Source: Onthophagus taurus (taxonomy: Eukaryota > Arthropoda > Insecta > Coleoptera > Scarabaeidae). From it: DNA of 64,000 nt. Numbering within the stretch: position 1 is the stretch's first letter; the number at the start of each line of letters is the position of its first letter. Both the position numbers and the translations under genes were made by a program. Shown piece after piece: positions 18,701 through 33,930 of the stretch. The notes under the pieces are model-generated. The model was not told where the DNA came from. It saw nothing but the letters and a program-made list of their open reading frames with translations, and made no database searches. The stretch is taken from positions 12,717,501 to 12,781,500 of the forward strand of contig NC_091971.1 in assembly GCF_036711975.1 (NCBI RefSeq), written 5' to 3'.

Positions 18701-19039
18701 GTTCAAATATAAAATAATTACGTTTCAGGTATTCTTACTCACCATGGAGGAATCTAACCTCAAAGTTTTCTTAAGAAAACTCTCCGTTTGTCCCCCTGAT
18801 ATAAAATAGGCCAATAACAAAGCGTGGTAAGTGGAGTAAGGTGAGAAAAAAAGATTATCGTTCGGCCCCAGTTGATTAACAGCTCTTAATAAGTTCAAGG
18901 AAAACTCTTGCTCGCCGCTGTAGAGGTTTTGTTTGGCGTTCATTTGGGGGCTCTTATGATCTTGTACGGTCAGGCATTGTCCTTGAATTTCGTAGAAGAC
19001 GGTAACGAAAATGGTTAAGATGATGTTCCACATTTTTAT
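15468..19039 (-). CDS. Secreted serpin with two alternative terminal (reactive-loop) exons
   Basis: A serine-protease-inhibitor-fold protein, probably controlling haemolymph or extracellular proteases. Coding exons on the minus strand, all phase 0, are 18743-19033 (signal peptide starting MWNIILTIFVTVFYEIQG, then helix A to LRLDSSM) and 16574-17242 (starts DKSDVMNAYK; contains NPEGARLTINNWVSQQT, LVNAGYFKGSW, MYILLPP and ends LPKFSLEDTIEMTP). These are followed by either 16055-16348 (exon B) or 15468-15749 (exon A). Both terminal exons carry the hinge, reactive loop, the CN[H/R]PF motif and a stop, giving 417 or 413 residues, a normal serpin length. The ATG exon is preceded by an acceptor (TTGCAG at 19040-19045), so the longer upstream frame is 5' leader or intron, not coding. 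The EAAA hinge indicates an inhibitory serpin. It resembles arthropod Spn88Ea-type serpins, but the orthologue is not certain. Confidence 0.9.
15750..16054. other. Spacer between the two alternative serpin exons
   Basis: 305 bp of AT-rich DNA with minus-strand AATAAA near 15894, which could end the exon B transcript. No third reactive-loop exon is visible here. Confidence 0.5.
16055..16348 (-). CDS. Serpin alternative terminal exon B (proximal reactive loop)
   Basis: It encodes 97 residues from ILESLGVGNLF to GIYRNPK. The reactive loop reads GSEAAAATALFTFRMMTDEA then DDDAVIFKCNRPF. It is identical to exon A up to FTFR, but the P' side differs completely: it is acidic and four residues longer. 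The acceptor is TATATAG. P1 is Arg or Met depending on loop length. The codons are clearly richer in G and C than in exon A. Confidence 0.85.
   Translation of the reverse strand: MLESLGVGNLFHSDADFSLLSNKQKVSLGAGVHKARIDVDEKGSEAAAATALFTFRMMTDEADDDAVIFKCNRPFIFLLYNKKTSTIMFIGIYRNPK
17270..18560. repeat. Four tandem copies (308-328 bp) in serpin intron
   Basis: TTTAACGGTTGGTAATAAAA marks copies at 17293, 17602, 17930 and 18247. Each is followed by CCCTTGGGTTTATATTTATA (or a one-base variant) and CATGATTTTTCAAGGTTAAT. The copies differ by small indels. They lie entirely inside the intron 17243-18742 between the first and second coding exons. Confidence 0.85.
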
Positions 19040-19653
19040 CTGCAACGTTGAAACGATATGACTCATATGTAAGGGAAAGTGGCACATGAAAAGCGAAGAA
19101 CTCATCGACGAGAAAGAGGGGTTTTTATGAAACACTTTCTCGAATTTTTATGCTCCATTTTTCTTTTAATTAAATTTTTTTCTTTTTTAGTATTTCAAAA
19201 GTTAAATTTATTTGAAACGATTCATGTTTTGAATTTTAAAATCGAAAGATAAACGCCACTTGAATTTTAAACCGTTTTGATTTCGAAACGAAGAATTCCC
19301 CGATGTTTGACTATTACATAATCGAGGTGAACGTTTTTTTTTCTTCAGATTTCCGGTTTTTCCTTGCATCATCACTAATTATTTTCTTATATGAATGTAA
19401 AAGACGTTTCACGGATCTTATTGGGTTCTAAGAAAATTTTATGTTAAATAAAACAAAGATAAACAAAGAAACAGATATGAACGTGTTGAGGATAAAGACC
19501 GTGTTAATATAATCATTTAAAGCGATAAATTTTGAAGGTTATTGATAAAGTGTTGATGAAGCGAATCGAATAAATTTTGTTAAAATTAAACAATTAAAAT
19601 TTTTGGAGCACAAATAATGTGGTGGTGTAATTAATCGGCATTTTACTACGCAC

Positions 19654-19735
19654 CTCTTAAAATTTTTTTTGAAACACTTAAACACACTTAACACTAAAGA
19701 AGTAAACGACACCGCGCAGCTCTGGCAATCACACT
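19654..19735 (-). other. Serpin 5' untranslated exon (predicted)
   Basis: It runs from the predicted start at 19735 to a donor (AAGAG then GTGCGT) at 19653. Splicing to the acceptor at 19040 joins it to the coding exon six bases before the ATG. The intron 19040-19653 shows no other feature. Confidence 0.6.
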
Positions 19736-19767
19736 GAGCGCCACTCCGCAAGAAAACAAGTTTTATA
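19733..19767 (-). promoter_or_regulatory. Serpin core promoter: TATA box and TCAGT initiator
   Basis: On the minus strand TATAAAA occupies 19761-19767 and the arthropod initiator TCAGT occupies 19733-19737. The initiator A is at 19735, 32 bases from the first T of the TATA box, which is canonical spacing. Confidence 0.75.
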
Positions 19768-20729
19768 CATCGCGTGTCACCTTTCCAACGATGTCTAACT
19801 CGATTCGGATCGCTTAAAAGTACTTTTTCCGCTCATTTAAATTTAAATTTAGCTTGAAGAAGTACTTTTTATGTTATCTTTATGACGTAAAAGAAATCGT
19901 GATGTATTTAGTACAAAAACTTATTTCTTTTATTATACGTCTCTTGGTCGATCCACGAAGATTTAGCTCGGTGCTATTTTTTATAATGATTAATGTTACA
20001 AGAGTGGGATTTCCAATTCAAAAACCGCACCGAATCGTTTGGGATTTCTGTTTCGTTTTACAATACGGGCGAGGTTGTATGCAATTTCGCGAAATTTACA
20101 ATCCGGAAATTTATCAATGAATAACAATTAATAAAACAACAAAAATAGAATTTAGAAAAAGAACTCCCACATCTAAGAACTATAAAAGTATTAACTATTG
20201 CGGGTACTAGGAAGTGGATGGAAAAACGTGACTTTAAACAATACAACGAGTTTGAATGTACATAACTATTAAATGGGATTGTTGATTTTTTTGTTTGTTA
20301 TTTTTTGAGATTAACAGGAAGTTAGCGGTGTTCAATTGACCGTTGCCAATTTGACAAGGTTAAAATTGTAATGCATGTAAATTATTTAATAAGATATATT
20401 TAAAAAAAAATCTTATATAAAAATATTAAAATACCAACTTATTTTTTAAATAAATATTTACAGTTTGGTACATTAAAAATAGTATTCTAAATTAAAATGA
20501 TTGTAATTTAACAATATTTATACAGACCCATCGATTTATAAAAAAAATTAAGGTTATATTTTATTTAAACCGGATTTAAAACGAATTAAAACTTAATTTT
20601 TACTTTTCAAAATGTCAATTCATTATAATTTATTCATATCAAGATTTTTTGCATGTTTGTTAGATTTTCATGTTTATTCAAGGCGTTATTCTAAGAATAT
20701 TTTGTCCTTTAATGATTTTTAGACTACAC
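19768..20729. other. Intergenic, nothing recognised
   Basis: Short open frames on both strands lack domains or splice context. The region presumably includes serpin upstream regulatory DNA. Confidence 0.4.
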
Positions 20730-21530
20730 TACTAAATGCTAAGGCAGAGAGTTCATATTGAGTAGAGGAGTAAGACAAGGTCTCAGCCACATTATTCAAC
20801 CTGGCACGTAAAGCAGCACTAACAAACATCGTGGATAGTGAGACAATTATCTACAAGTCCAAGATGATCCTTGCTTATGTAGATGACATCGTCATTATTG
20901 CCAGGAACGAAAACCAACTCAGAGAAATTTACAACGAGGTGAAAATTTTATTTTAAGTATTTTGTCACCAAAGGAACAAGGACGAAATAGACATGACATC
21001 GTATCGAAGATGCAGCCTTCGAAAATGTCGAAAATTTCATGATATACAAAGAATACTTGCTGCCAATAGAGTCTACTACGCTAACAAAAACTTAATCAGG
21101 TTTAGAATCATCTCCAGAACAAACAAAATCAGGATATACAAAAACTCTGATTAGGTCGGTTGCCATATATGGATCAAAAACATAAAGCCTGACAGCAAGT
21201 GATACTAAAAAACTTCTAATTTTTGAAAGAAAAATAATCAGACGAATATTCGAATCAATATCAACGCAAAGATTGAAGATATCCTAGAGAGAGAGAAAAC
21301 ATTGTACGCTTCATAAAGGCCCAACGTCTTAGGTGGATTGGACATGTCATGAGAATGGCAAATCACTGGCGATCAAGAAGAATGTTCGAGTCTAACATGA
21401 CAGGGAAAGTAGCTCGAAATCGCTACAAGGATAAACTGGAGAGGAATCTTCGAAGAATGGAGGTGCGAAATTGGAAAGGCAGAACTGCAGAAAGAAAGAA
21501 TAATGATTTTTGGATTTTATTTCAAAGATA
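20730..21530 (+). pseudogene. Non-LTR retrotransposon reverse transcriptase remnant
   Basis: It reads FILSRGVRQG, LFNLARKAALTNIV, and LAYVDDIVIIARNENQLREI, the RT catalytic block (usually AYADD). After frameshifts and an internal deletion come LRWIGHVMRM and later NLRRMEVRNWKGRTAERK, the conserved C-terminal block of the same LINE type. Several stops show it is dead. Confidence 0.75.
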
Positions 21531-21589
21531 TAGGGGGGCAAAACAAAATTTTCAGCAGAATCATTTTTAGAAGACTGACTTGCATTTTA

Positions 21590-22407
21590 TTTGTGGGCTT
21601 GCTGATGGTAATTCATTAAACAGGCTCATTGAAAGGAAGTGGAGGATCAAGAAAATCAATGACAGAATGTAAAGAGAATGTGTTGAACAATAAAAGAAGA
21701 ACCTGGCATTTCTGAACTCGAATAATTGCAAATACTTTGAATGTAAGTAATGGGACTGATTGGAAAATTGTTAAAAAATATTTGTTGTACCCATACCATT
21801 GACAACACATTCAAGTACTTCTACCTGTTGATTTTCTTCCACGTTTAGCATTCTATCAGTAGCTCTTGGGCAAATTGGTTCAAATCCCTCAATTACTGAC
21901 TTTGATTCTTTTTACTGATGAAGCTAAGTGAAGAATGATTTCAACCTCAGTTCTCGTTGACCGTTTGGGTTGGAATTGTGGGTAACTGGCTAGTTGGAGA
22001 AGTATTTCTACCAAAAAGGCTTACTGGCGAAGTGTATTGCAAGTTTTTGGAACAAACGTTACATCAGTTTCTAGAGAATGTACCATTGGCAATACGAAAT
22101 TCAATGTGGTTTATGCACAATGGTGCACCAGCGTATTTGACTAGGGTTGCTCGTGAGTTTTTGACAGTAACATATGAAGATCGCTGGATTGGTCGAGGTG
22201 GATTTTTTTCTATGGGGCCATCTTAAATCTTTAGGTTACACTACTCCTCTGGAAAATGTGGAAGACTTGCGAAATCGTATAACTGCTTGCTGTAATTCAA
22301 TAAGAAACGATTCTGGTGTTTTTGAAAAGGTTCGGCAGTCAATGAGGAGAAGATTGGATTCTTATATGTTAGCTGGAGGTGGTCAATTTCAAGTTATTGT
22401 AGATTAG
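21590..22407 (+). pseudogene. Tc1/mariner-superfamily transposase, decayed
   Basis: Transposase of the IS630/Tc1/mariner superfamily. LFTDEAK with the first catalytic Asp is at about 21910, VWVGIVGNWLVGEVFLPKRL at 21963, MWFMHNGAPAYLT at 22108 and FFLWGHLKSLGYTTPLENVE at 22206, ending GGGQFQVIVD. The second catalytic Asp (MHDGAP in relatives) is Asn here, and the segment holding the third acidic residue (normally SPDL after WIGRGG) has been deleted. A stop follows FTDEAK. No inverted repeats were identified. Confidence 0.8.
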
Positions 22408-22801
22408 AAAGCTTATATTTGTAATTTTTAGTAATAAAATGTTGTTGAAATCCTTGTTCATGCTGTATCTTCGAAGCAAACCGGTTTTTCCAAAATTGTC
22501 AACGGATAAAATATTTTTGGAATAGTCCAAAGAATGAATTTTTGCCGCTTTACGTTATTTTGGGTTTCTTGAAAGTTTGAAAATCGTTTAAAATCAGTTT
22601 TAATCGTAATCAATCCTAATTCTTGTTGAAAATCATTTCCAAGGATACTAAATGAACCTTTTACTGCACATTTACTACAAGTTGTTAATATAAATTAACT
22701 ACAATATTAAATATAATTTGTTGATGTTGTCATTTGTGTTATGCATACTGTTTTACATATACAGTGTTTCCCAAAAGTAACGTATGAATTCCAATTTTCG
22801 T
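22408..22801. other. Intergenic, nothing firm
   Basis: AT-rich DNA. ACAGTGTTTCCCAAAAGTAA at 22761 looks like a MITE or transposon end leading into the hairpin that follows. Confidence 0.4.
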
Positions 22802-22926
22802 GAGGTAGAAAAATAGCAGCACCCATGCGTAACCATGGCAACCAATTGTTTTATTAAAGACAATGATTAATTTTTAAAACAATTGGTGGCCATGGTTACG
22901 CATGGCTACTGCTATTTTTCTATCTC
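22802..22926. repeat. Large inverted repeat (hairpin), 50-bp arms
   Basis: The left arm 22802-22853 contains CATGCGTAACCATGG. The right arm 22875-22926 contains CCATGGTTACGCATG. The arms pair over about 50 bp with few mismatches around a loop of about 22 bp. It is probably the core of a MITE. Confidence 0.8.
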
Positions 22927-24197
22927 ATATGAATGGGAAATAATGAAATTAACCAGTTTTATCCGCTTTTTACTATTTAATTGAAATTTAGATGAAGAAC
23001 ATATTAATACCGCTACTGTTATGGAATTTTCTCAATTGTAGTGGAGCCAGGTTATGAAAACTTCAAATACAAGCACTTCCACTCTACAATTTTGACTACT
23101 TAGTATTTTATTGTTCTTCGTTGTAATTTTAAGTGCAATACATGAATTAACAATGAATTACGTGCAGCTAGATATTGTATTTAGAACACTGTGCTATGTG
23201 TCAAAATAAAAAGAGGAGAAAATGGTTACAAATTAACAACTTTGCAAAAATTAAAAGCCAACATTGAACTTGAAGCCAGTTATTTGCGAGCAACAATTCA
23301 AAAATTTGATTTTGTCAGCAACCGATATTCTTTATTTCAAATTAATGTAAATAGTTTTACACCTTTAAATAAAGTTATGCTACTATAATAATAACATTAC
23401 TTTTGTATCTGAATTGCAATGGATGTTTTTAAATATTTCTTTATTAATTCATATTATTTAAAAAAATGTGCAGTAAAGGGTTAAATATCATAAGTAGTCA
23501 GATAGATAGTTCGGAATATAGTTAAACTAGATTCAAATTTGTGAAAAACACAACCTTAAAATGGGAAACATTAAAGACGATATGTTTAATGTAACTTTTA
23601 AAACAGTTTAAACCGTATAATAAAATAAATTACAATCATTTTATGGACTATTATTATTTTCTACAATAATATGGCAAACTATTCACGGCAAGAAACGTTT
23701 ACTTTTTATGTAAATTTGATTTATGTACATAATTTGACTTGGGTTTTTACCAAATTTACTCAACATAACATTTAATATCGACCTTTTCATTAAGATTAAA
23801 GCACGTAATTATAGCGGATATAAATTAGGAAGAAAAACGTCAAAATGTTCTTAAGATAACTGTAAACGCTGTATAGGGATCGTTTGATATTTAGTAAAAA
23901 CAAAAATACGGAAAATCCCATATTAACCTAATAAAATAATTTTTGCATATCTATTTATGTTAATTTTGATAGAGCCAAAAGAAGAAAAGAAAATATTTTA
24001 GAGCGACCAACTCAAAATAAAAAAAAAAAAACGAATCTAACTTTATATCTTTGGCATTGACACTATAACCCTAATTTCTTCACATTTACATTTGTAACAA
24101 GGTCTATTTTTGTTTTTTTTTATTGATCTTTTTGCTCAGACTCGAAAAAAAATGTGTTTTTTTTGATAATACATACCTATATATATATATATTATTA
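22927..24197. other. 3' flank of the repo-like gene
   Basis: This contains the likely 3' untranslated region of the minus-strand homeobox gene near 24000-24197. A 65-codon open frame at 23191-23388 has no recognisable domain. Confidence 0.4.
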
Positions 24198-28398
<4,201 letters not shown>

Positions 28399-29393
28399 TT
28401 CTCAAAAAAAAATCAAAATTCTTTTTTTAAATTTAATTGATAGAAATCACGTTGTTGAAAATCGGCGTCGTCGTCACCGCGTCGACTAAACTGACTTTCG
28501 TTATTATTATTTGTACCAATTTATAGTTAACGAGCTCAAATGGTAGGTTCGAAGCCAACCAATCGTAGTGCTCATGGTTAAGGGTTTATGTTGTTTGATT
28601 GGCCACTGTTTGAACGTTTTGGGAGGTGCTTTTGTTGGAGTCGACTCTATACCCTTTTGGTCACGTGTTTCTTTTATAGATCATGTGGGCTCTGCACGAA
28701 TTTTGGATTTTTATTTCCAAAAAAATTTTTTATTCATTTCTTTTTCTCAATCATTTAAGAATTTTGTCTACCATTAACTAATATAACAATTACTCTCCTG
28801 GATTACGAATAAGATATTTTCTTATTCTTATTAAACATTACAACATATTACACATTACCCAAAAACTTTCCATGTTTGCAGATAAAGTTATTGTTGCCCA
28901 TAAATTTTAAAATCTTTTTCTCTTAGGTCCATGATATAATAAATTCCATAATGCCTAAATAAAAAAGATAAATTTAAGATTTTTATTAACTTTATTGCAA
29001 TAATGTGAGATTAACTAAACTCGAATGCACCAAACCCACGTATTAAACTGGCGTGGAAAGAGTAGGTTGAAGTACAGGGTTACTCCGCACGTGTTCTATT
29101 TGTGTTAGTTTGGTGAGATAAGTGTCAAAATGACTCTAACGACAAGATCGATTTTTTATTTTCTTAATAAGGGTTGCGAATCTTTAATATTAATTTTAAA
29201 ACTTGTTTGAACTGTAGATTTTGACGTAAGGAAGGTTAAAAGCTTTTTGTTAAGGTAAATGTCAAAATTAATGTTAAAATTGACATTTTTGATAAATTAG
29301 TGTCAATTAGTGAGTTAAATCAAACTCTTTCTACTGTAAGTCTTCATGTTTATTATTCAAGGTGGTTTTTGACATTTAAGTGTTAAGTACATA
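28399..29393. other. Upstream flank of repo
   Basis: Presumed promoter and 5' leader. A short moderately GC-rich block lies at 28445-28500. I could not assign a start site. Confidence 0.35.
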
Positions 29394-29736
29394 CAGGGTG
29401 ATTCTCAACCTATACCTATAAACTTAAGGATTTACTCTTCATGACGAATGGTTCCGTAGATCATAGATATCCGTGATATTTACTTTCAAATAAAGAATAA
29501 TTGTCCCATCCGATTTTGTAATATTTGCTCAGTATTAACTTCCGTGGCGTACACGTGCTTTTTAAGTAACCCGAAAAGTAAAAATCAAGAGGATTATCTA
29601 GATGTCGCTGATTATATCGGATATTTAGGAAACTAAAAAACTTTTACTACAATTTTTTTCATCTATTAGTCATTATTTGTCATGAAGAATATATTTTATT
29701 TATATTGTTTATGCGTATAGATGGATAATCACCCTG
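29394..29736. mobile_element. MITE of the CAGGGTGATT family, copy 2
   Basis: TA then CAGGGTGATTCTCAACC at the left and GATAATCACCCTG then TA at the right. Internal similarity to copy 1 at 9354-9660 includes CTAAAAAACTTTTACTACAA and a TTAGTCATTATTTGTCATG segment. Confidence 0.75.
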
Positions 29737-32460
29737 TATAAGGATTGTTTAGGGTCACAGCAACTTCTTAATATACGTAATGATCCTGAAATATTGAACC
29801 GAATTAGCTGTTTTTAGTTTATATAGATTAAAATTTGATATTCTAAACCGGTCATAAAAGGTGAGTACACTATAAATGTCATTTTTGACAGTTTATTATC
29901 ACAATTTTTCCTTTTAATTATTAATCAACGTTTATTTTCAAACAATAATTGCTAATTTAAGTTTCTAAGCGGATACTCTTTGATGTTTTAATGTATTATC
30001 AAAGTAAATGTCAAATTTTGAATCTGTCATTTTTGACAAATTAGTGTCACAATGTTTAAGCTGTTTTTTTTTACTTTTCAATGTGAAGTTCGTTCATATT
30101 TTGAAAGTACTCATAACATTAAAAAATGTTATTTTAGATGATTTATTGTATACCTTCAATGCTAATTGTCATACTTACTTAAATTTTTATATTATTTTAC
30201 AATATATTTTTCTTCAAGGTCAAATTTTTAGGGTTTCCGTTGGTATTTTCTAAGGTCATTATAAAATTTATGTTGTTTTTCTTATTTCTAGTAACATTTT
30301 CAGTAACTCCGAATAAATTGCGATGTTTTCTCTTTCTAAAACCAAAAATTAACTTTTTCTAAACGTCAACTTGACACAAATTGATTTCAAAACATAATAT
30401 AACAAAATTTCCTATTTATCTTACCAGCTGTTACCAACTTTACAACAATTTGACAATGTGCATTTTGACGTTTGATTTAAAAGTGTTCTTTAATTTAAGT
30501 TTAACTTGACATTTTTAACGCTATAGCAATTTAGCTCCATCATAATTGCTTTTTCTAAAATCATAACATCATATACGACACGTTTCACTGGAAATCTTCT
30601 TTTGTTGACCTAGACACCGCTTAACTCTCTACACAAGCTTCATTTTCCTCCTTTTCTTGAAGTTCTTCTCTGACTGGCGTGTCATAATAACTGAATGTTG
30701 CATTCTATTAGTGGTACTTCTAGTTTTCACTGTCGGTATTATGTTCCCTTTCTTGGGTTGCACATTGTCATTGTCAGTTAGTTTATGTTCTAAATCTTCT
30801 TCTAGATCTAAACTTAAGGAAGAATCTGATTCTGACCATGAAGAAGACTTTCGAAGGGGTTTAAATTTATGAAGAAAGGTAGTTTAGAAGTGGACAGTCC
30901 ATGGCCAGGAGAAGGTGTATTTTCCAGACATAGAAAACGACGGGTTTTCTTCTTAACTTACTTTTTACAAAAAAAAACAACCTCCTAAGCGATGTTGCAC
31001 ATTCACCTGCTTTTCCATATCTTGTCAAGTTTAAATTTTCACAAATTAAGTGTAAAATGACAAATCTTGTATTTAATCTGGGATACATCTTGTTCATCTT
31101 CCCGCCAAAATCTTTGTGATTGTGACTATCAAATCAGTATTTGTACTTGCTCTCAGAGCAAACCATGTATGTTCAAACCATTTGAACTATCAAACATTGC
31201 TAGTTATCTCGAGCTTTCCTTGAACATTGTTTAATACTCTCAATATCTTTTTCTCTTTTAAATTACCCTTCCATAATATTCATAAAACCCACTTTTACCT
31301 CGGCTATAAGCAATAATAAAAATAACGCGTATTTGTCTAACCGCTGGAACTCTTGTTGTAATGTTTACTTCAACTGCTAAAGCATAGTTTTAGGATTTTC
31401 CTTCCTGTGGATTTTTATCCAAATCACTTTCATATTGTACACTGTGCAAATTCGGCGTTTCATTCTTCACCGGTTGACTTCATTAATAGGAACTGAATTT
31501 GATGGAACCCAACCCAACAAATTTGTGGACTCTCGAAATCTGTTGAATAATGAGATTGCGATTAATACTAATATCATTGCAATAGTTGCCAATTTAGTTT
31601 TGTTTAGTGCTAAATTTAAATATTAATATTGGCTCAAAAAGTCTTTCTGACTTTTAGGAAACCCATCATTCCATCCTTCCAGCTTTCCTTTGGTGCTAAA
31701 GACAAGACATAATGATTAGAAGTTTTCAACATCAGTAGAATGAAAATATCCTTTCATAATATGAGCACGCAGTAAATCAAAATAGAATCACACACCCAAA
31801 ATTGAAAACACTACTTTTTTCTAAGTGGTTCAATAGTACCTATTGGCCAAAAATACTTTCAAATCGTCGTTAATCTTAACATCACTTTTTTGTAAACGTT
31901 TATCAAGTTGATTAATATTTAATGTCATTTGAGACGTTAATGGCTTGATATAACGTTTAACATGATGCTGATATAGCCTTACAAAACCAACTTGGGACAT
32001 ACAACTACATATTGTATTTACAACTAGTCCATAGCATATCTGTTAAACTAGAATATAACAAAATGAATCAAAATCACAAATAGATTTCGTCCATAAATTC
32101 GGAAACAAATTTATTTTCTTAAAACTTTTTGTAAGCACTATTAATCAATAAAGTTTTGTCTTAATTATTTTTCATTTGTGGTCGTTTAAATGGTTTGAAT
32201 TGCCGTTTTCCTTTAGGAAACACCCCACGATAAAACCCCCAGTTCTCCATAAATGGGGTCCATCTCTCGCGGGCTATAATAAACCGTCGGACCAACCAAC
32301 GAACGCGGCTCGTTACAGAATTTATCAATTTACCCAATTTTTGCCTATTAGCGACAATAGCTATTAGTGCAGCTATTAGTATATTAGTTTAACAGCCACA
32401 GATTCTTTAATGCAATCCAGCTCAATATTGTCCAATTGTTGCTATTAAAACATTTTACAC
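29737..32460. other. Long gene-poor stretch
   Basis: No host exon is supported. The minus strand at 30640-31000 has an acidic/serine-rich reading (SSWSESDSSLSLDLEEDLEH) that may be a decayed ORF, perhaps of a mobile element, but I cannot name it. The remaining open frames are short and featureless. Confidence 0.4.
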
Positions 32461-33008
32461 ACCACAATTCCCGACCAGTCGAATACGAAGACGCACGTCG
32501 TTGGGGTTGGTTCAGTTTCACAACATCATTTTTCAACTTTTATTACAAGTTTTTTTTTGTTACAATTTTTAAACAAATTTGTACCTCATAGTATTATTGA
32601 GTGTAATCGGTTTTTTCTAATAATCAAAGTTTATTTTAAGTATGTGCTTTTTAAGTATTGTTTTAATTATTTGAGTGATTGTTAAAAGTGTTAGAAATAG
32701 AAGACAAGTTTGCCGTCGGATCAGAAGCGAGAAGATTCAAGTTTTACGAGCCCCGACTGGAATGTTTTTATTAATAGTTGAAAAAGTGTGACTTTTGAAC
32801 TCTTCAATCTGTGCGTGCGTCATCTTGTGTGTGAAAAAGTATTCGAATCATTTCAAGGAATTATAACAATCTTAAGTTACCTAAGATCTTAAATCAACCA
32901 TTTTTTGATTCTACTAACTAGAATTTGGACTAGATTATCAATAAAACCAAATTAATTACAACATTTTTGTAAAAAAGATATTTTAATGAAACATTTTTGA
33001 TCTTGTAG

Positions 33009-33247
33009 AGTTGTTGGTTTTGATTTTGGTTCCCAAGACCTCATTAAAATCGTCACGTGTGGGAATCCCGCATCTCGGAATTTTGGAACCCGCGTTTATA
33101 GACTCACACGCGCGTTTTCAAGAGAAACAGAAAGATATAGGTCCGGGTCACGTGTACAACCCTTATAACTTTTACGAATATCTACCCACTAAGCGGTACA
33201 ATAAAAAGGGTCTTTTGGGGTTGATACAGAGAGGGAGGGAAAGATGA
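33009..33247 (+). CDS. Candidate orphan terminal exon, product unknown
   Basis: A 78-codon frame follows a good acceptor (TTTTGATCTTGTAG). It reads PHLGILEPAFIDSHARFQEK and HVYNPYNFYEYLPTKRYNKK, then GLLGLIQRGRER and a stop. Codon use is clearly less AT-rich than the flanks, which suggests constraint. No ATG is in frame with it, so a start exon would have to lie upstream; 32460-32980 looks like leader sequence with a TCAGT initiator near 32513. KR and KK pairs might suggest a peptide precursor, but there is no signal peptide and no recognised motif. It could be a chance frame. Confidence 0.3.
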
Positions 33248-33249
33248 CG

Positions 33250-33930
33250 ATACCTTTTCATTTTTTGACATATGCTGGTCTCGTAAATTGATGCAGGTTC
33301 TTTTCATTTCATCTCCAAATAAGATATTAAAATGAACTAATAAGATAAAAAAAATTTAAAAGGCAAATCGTTTCTTTTACTTTTTTTGTTATTTTTATAA
33401 TTCAAAAATAGATAGAAGTATTATTTGTGAATGTAAAACTCGACGAGATGTTATGCCTCATATGACCCCCACACATTTACCAATTGAGCGAGTTAAGATC
33501 AATTGATGGTAATGGGGTCCTCTTAATTGAAGTAAATTGGTGGATTCGTCGGCGTTCTACGGGCGCAAGTGTTCTCTAGGCACCGGCATTCCGTTCGTTT
33601 TTCGTGCGTGGCACCGACAATAATAATTGTCCGGCACATTTCCTACACGATGATGACGATGATGATGATGATTGGAACACAAAACCACCCGGTTTCAAGT
33701 TAATGAGGATGTAACAGAAGAACGTAAAAAAAATAAATAAATATAAAAAGAGGTGCAACAAATAATTTTCCATAACCAAAAACTTATTTTTCTTCTTCTT
33801 CCTCTTTTTAAGGCCTTTGCCTTGTACTCTATAATCTAGAGACGTGACTGGGATTATTATTATTATCATTAATTAGCCGGGCTGAGGGGAGCAACCCCTC
33901 TCGTCATCACAACCTGTAAGATTTATTGTA
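33250..33930. repeat. Intergenic with a short GAT microsatellite
   Basis: A GAT-type microsatellite (GATGATGACGATGATGATGA) lies at 33650-33672. The minus-strand 97-codon frame across it is low complexity (poly-Ser, poly-Lys) and not credible as a gene. Confidence 0.5.

Noticed and set aside
18725-19135. Longer serpin N-terminus starting MFHKNPSF
   Set aside because: A TTGCAG acceptor sits six bases before the inner ATG, and the inner start gives a proper signal peptide; the extension is intron and leader sequence.
33009-33247. Proctolin precursor (YLPT motif)
   Set aside because: The text is EYLPT, not RYLPT, and it does not follow a signal peptide, so it does not fit the known precursor layout.
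33576-33869. 97-codon minus-strand open frame
   Set aside because: It translates a GAT microsatellite and poly-A tracts into Ser and Lys runs; no domain or splice context.
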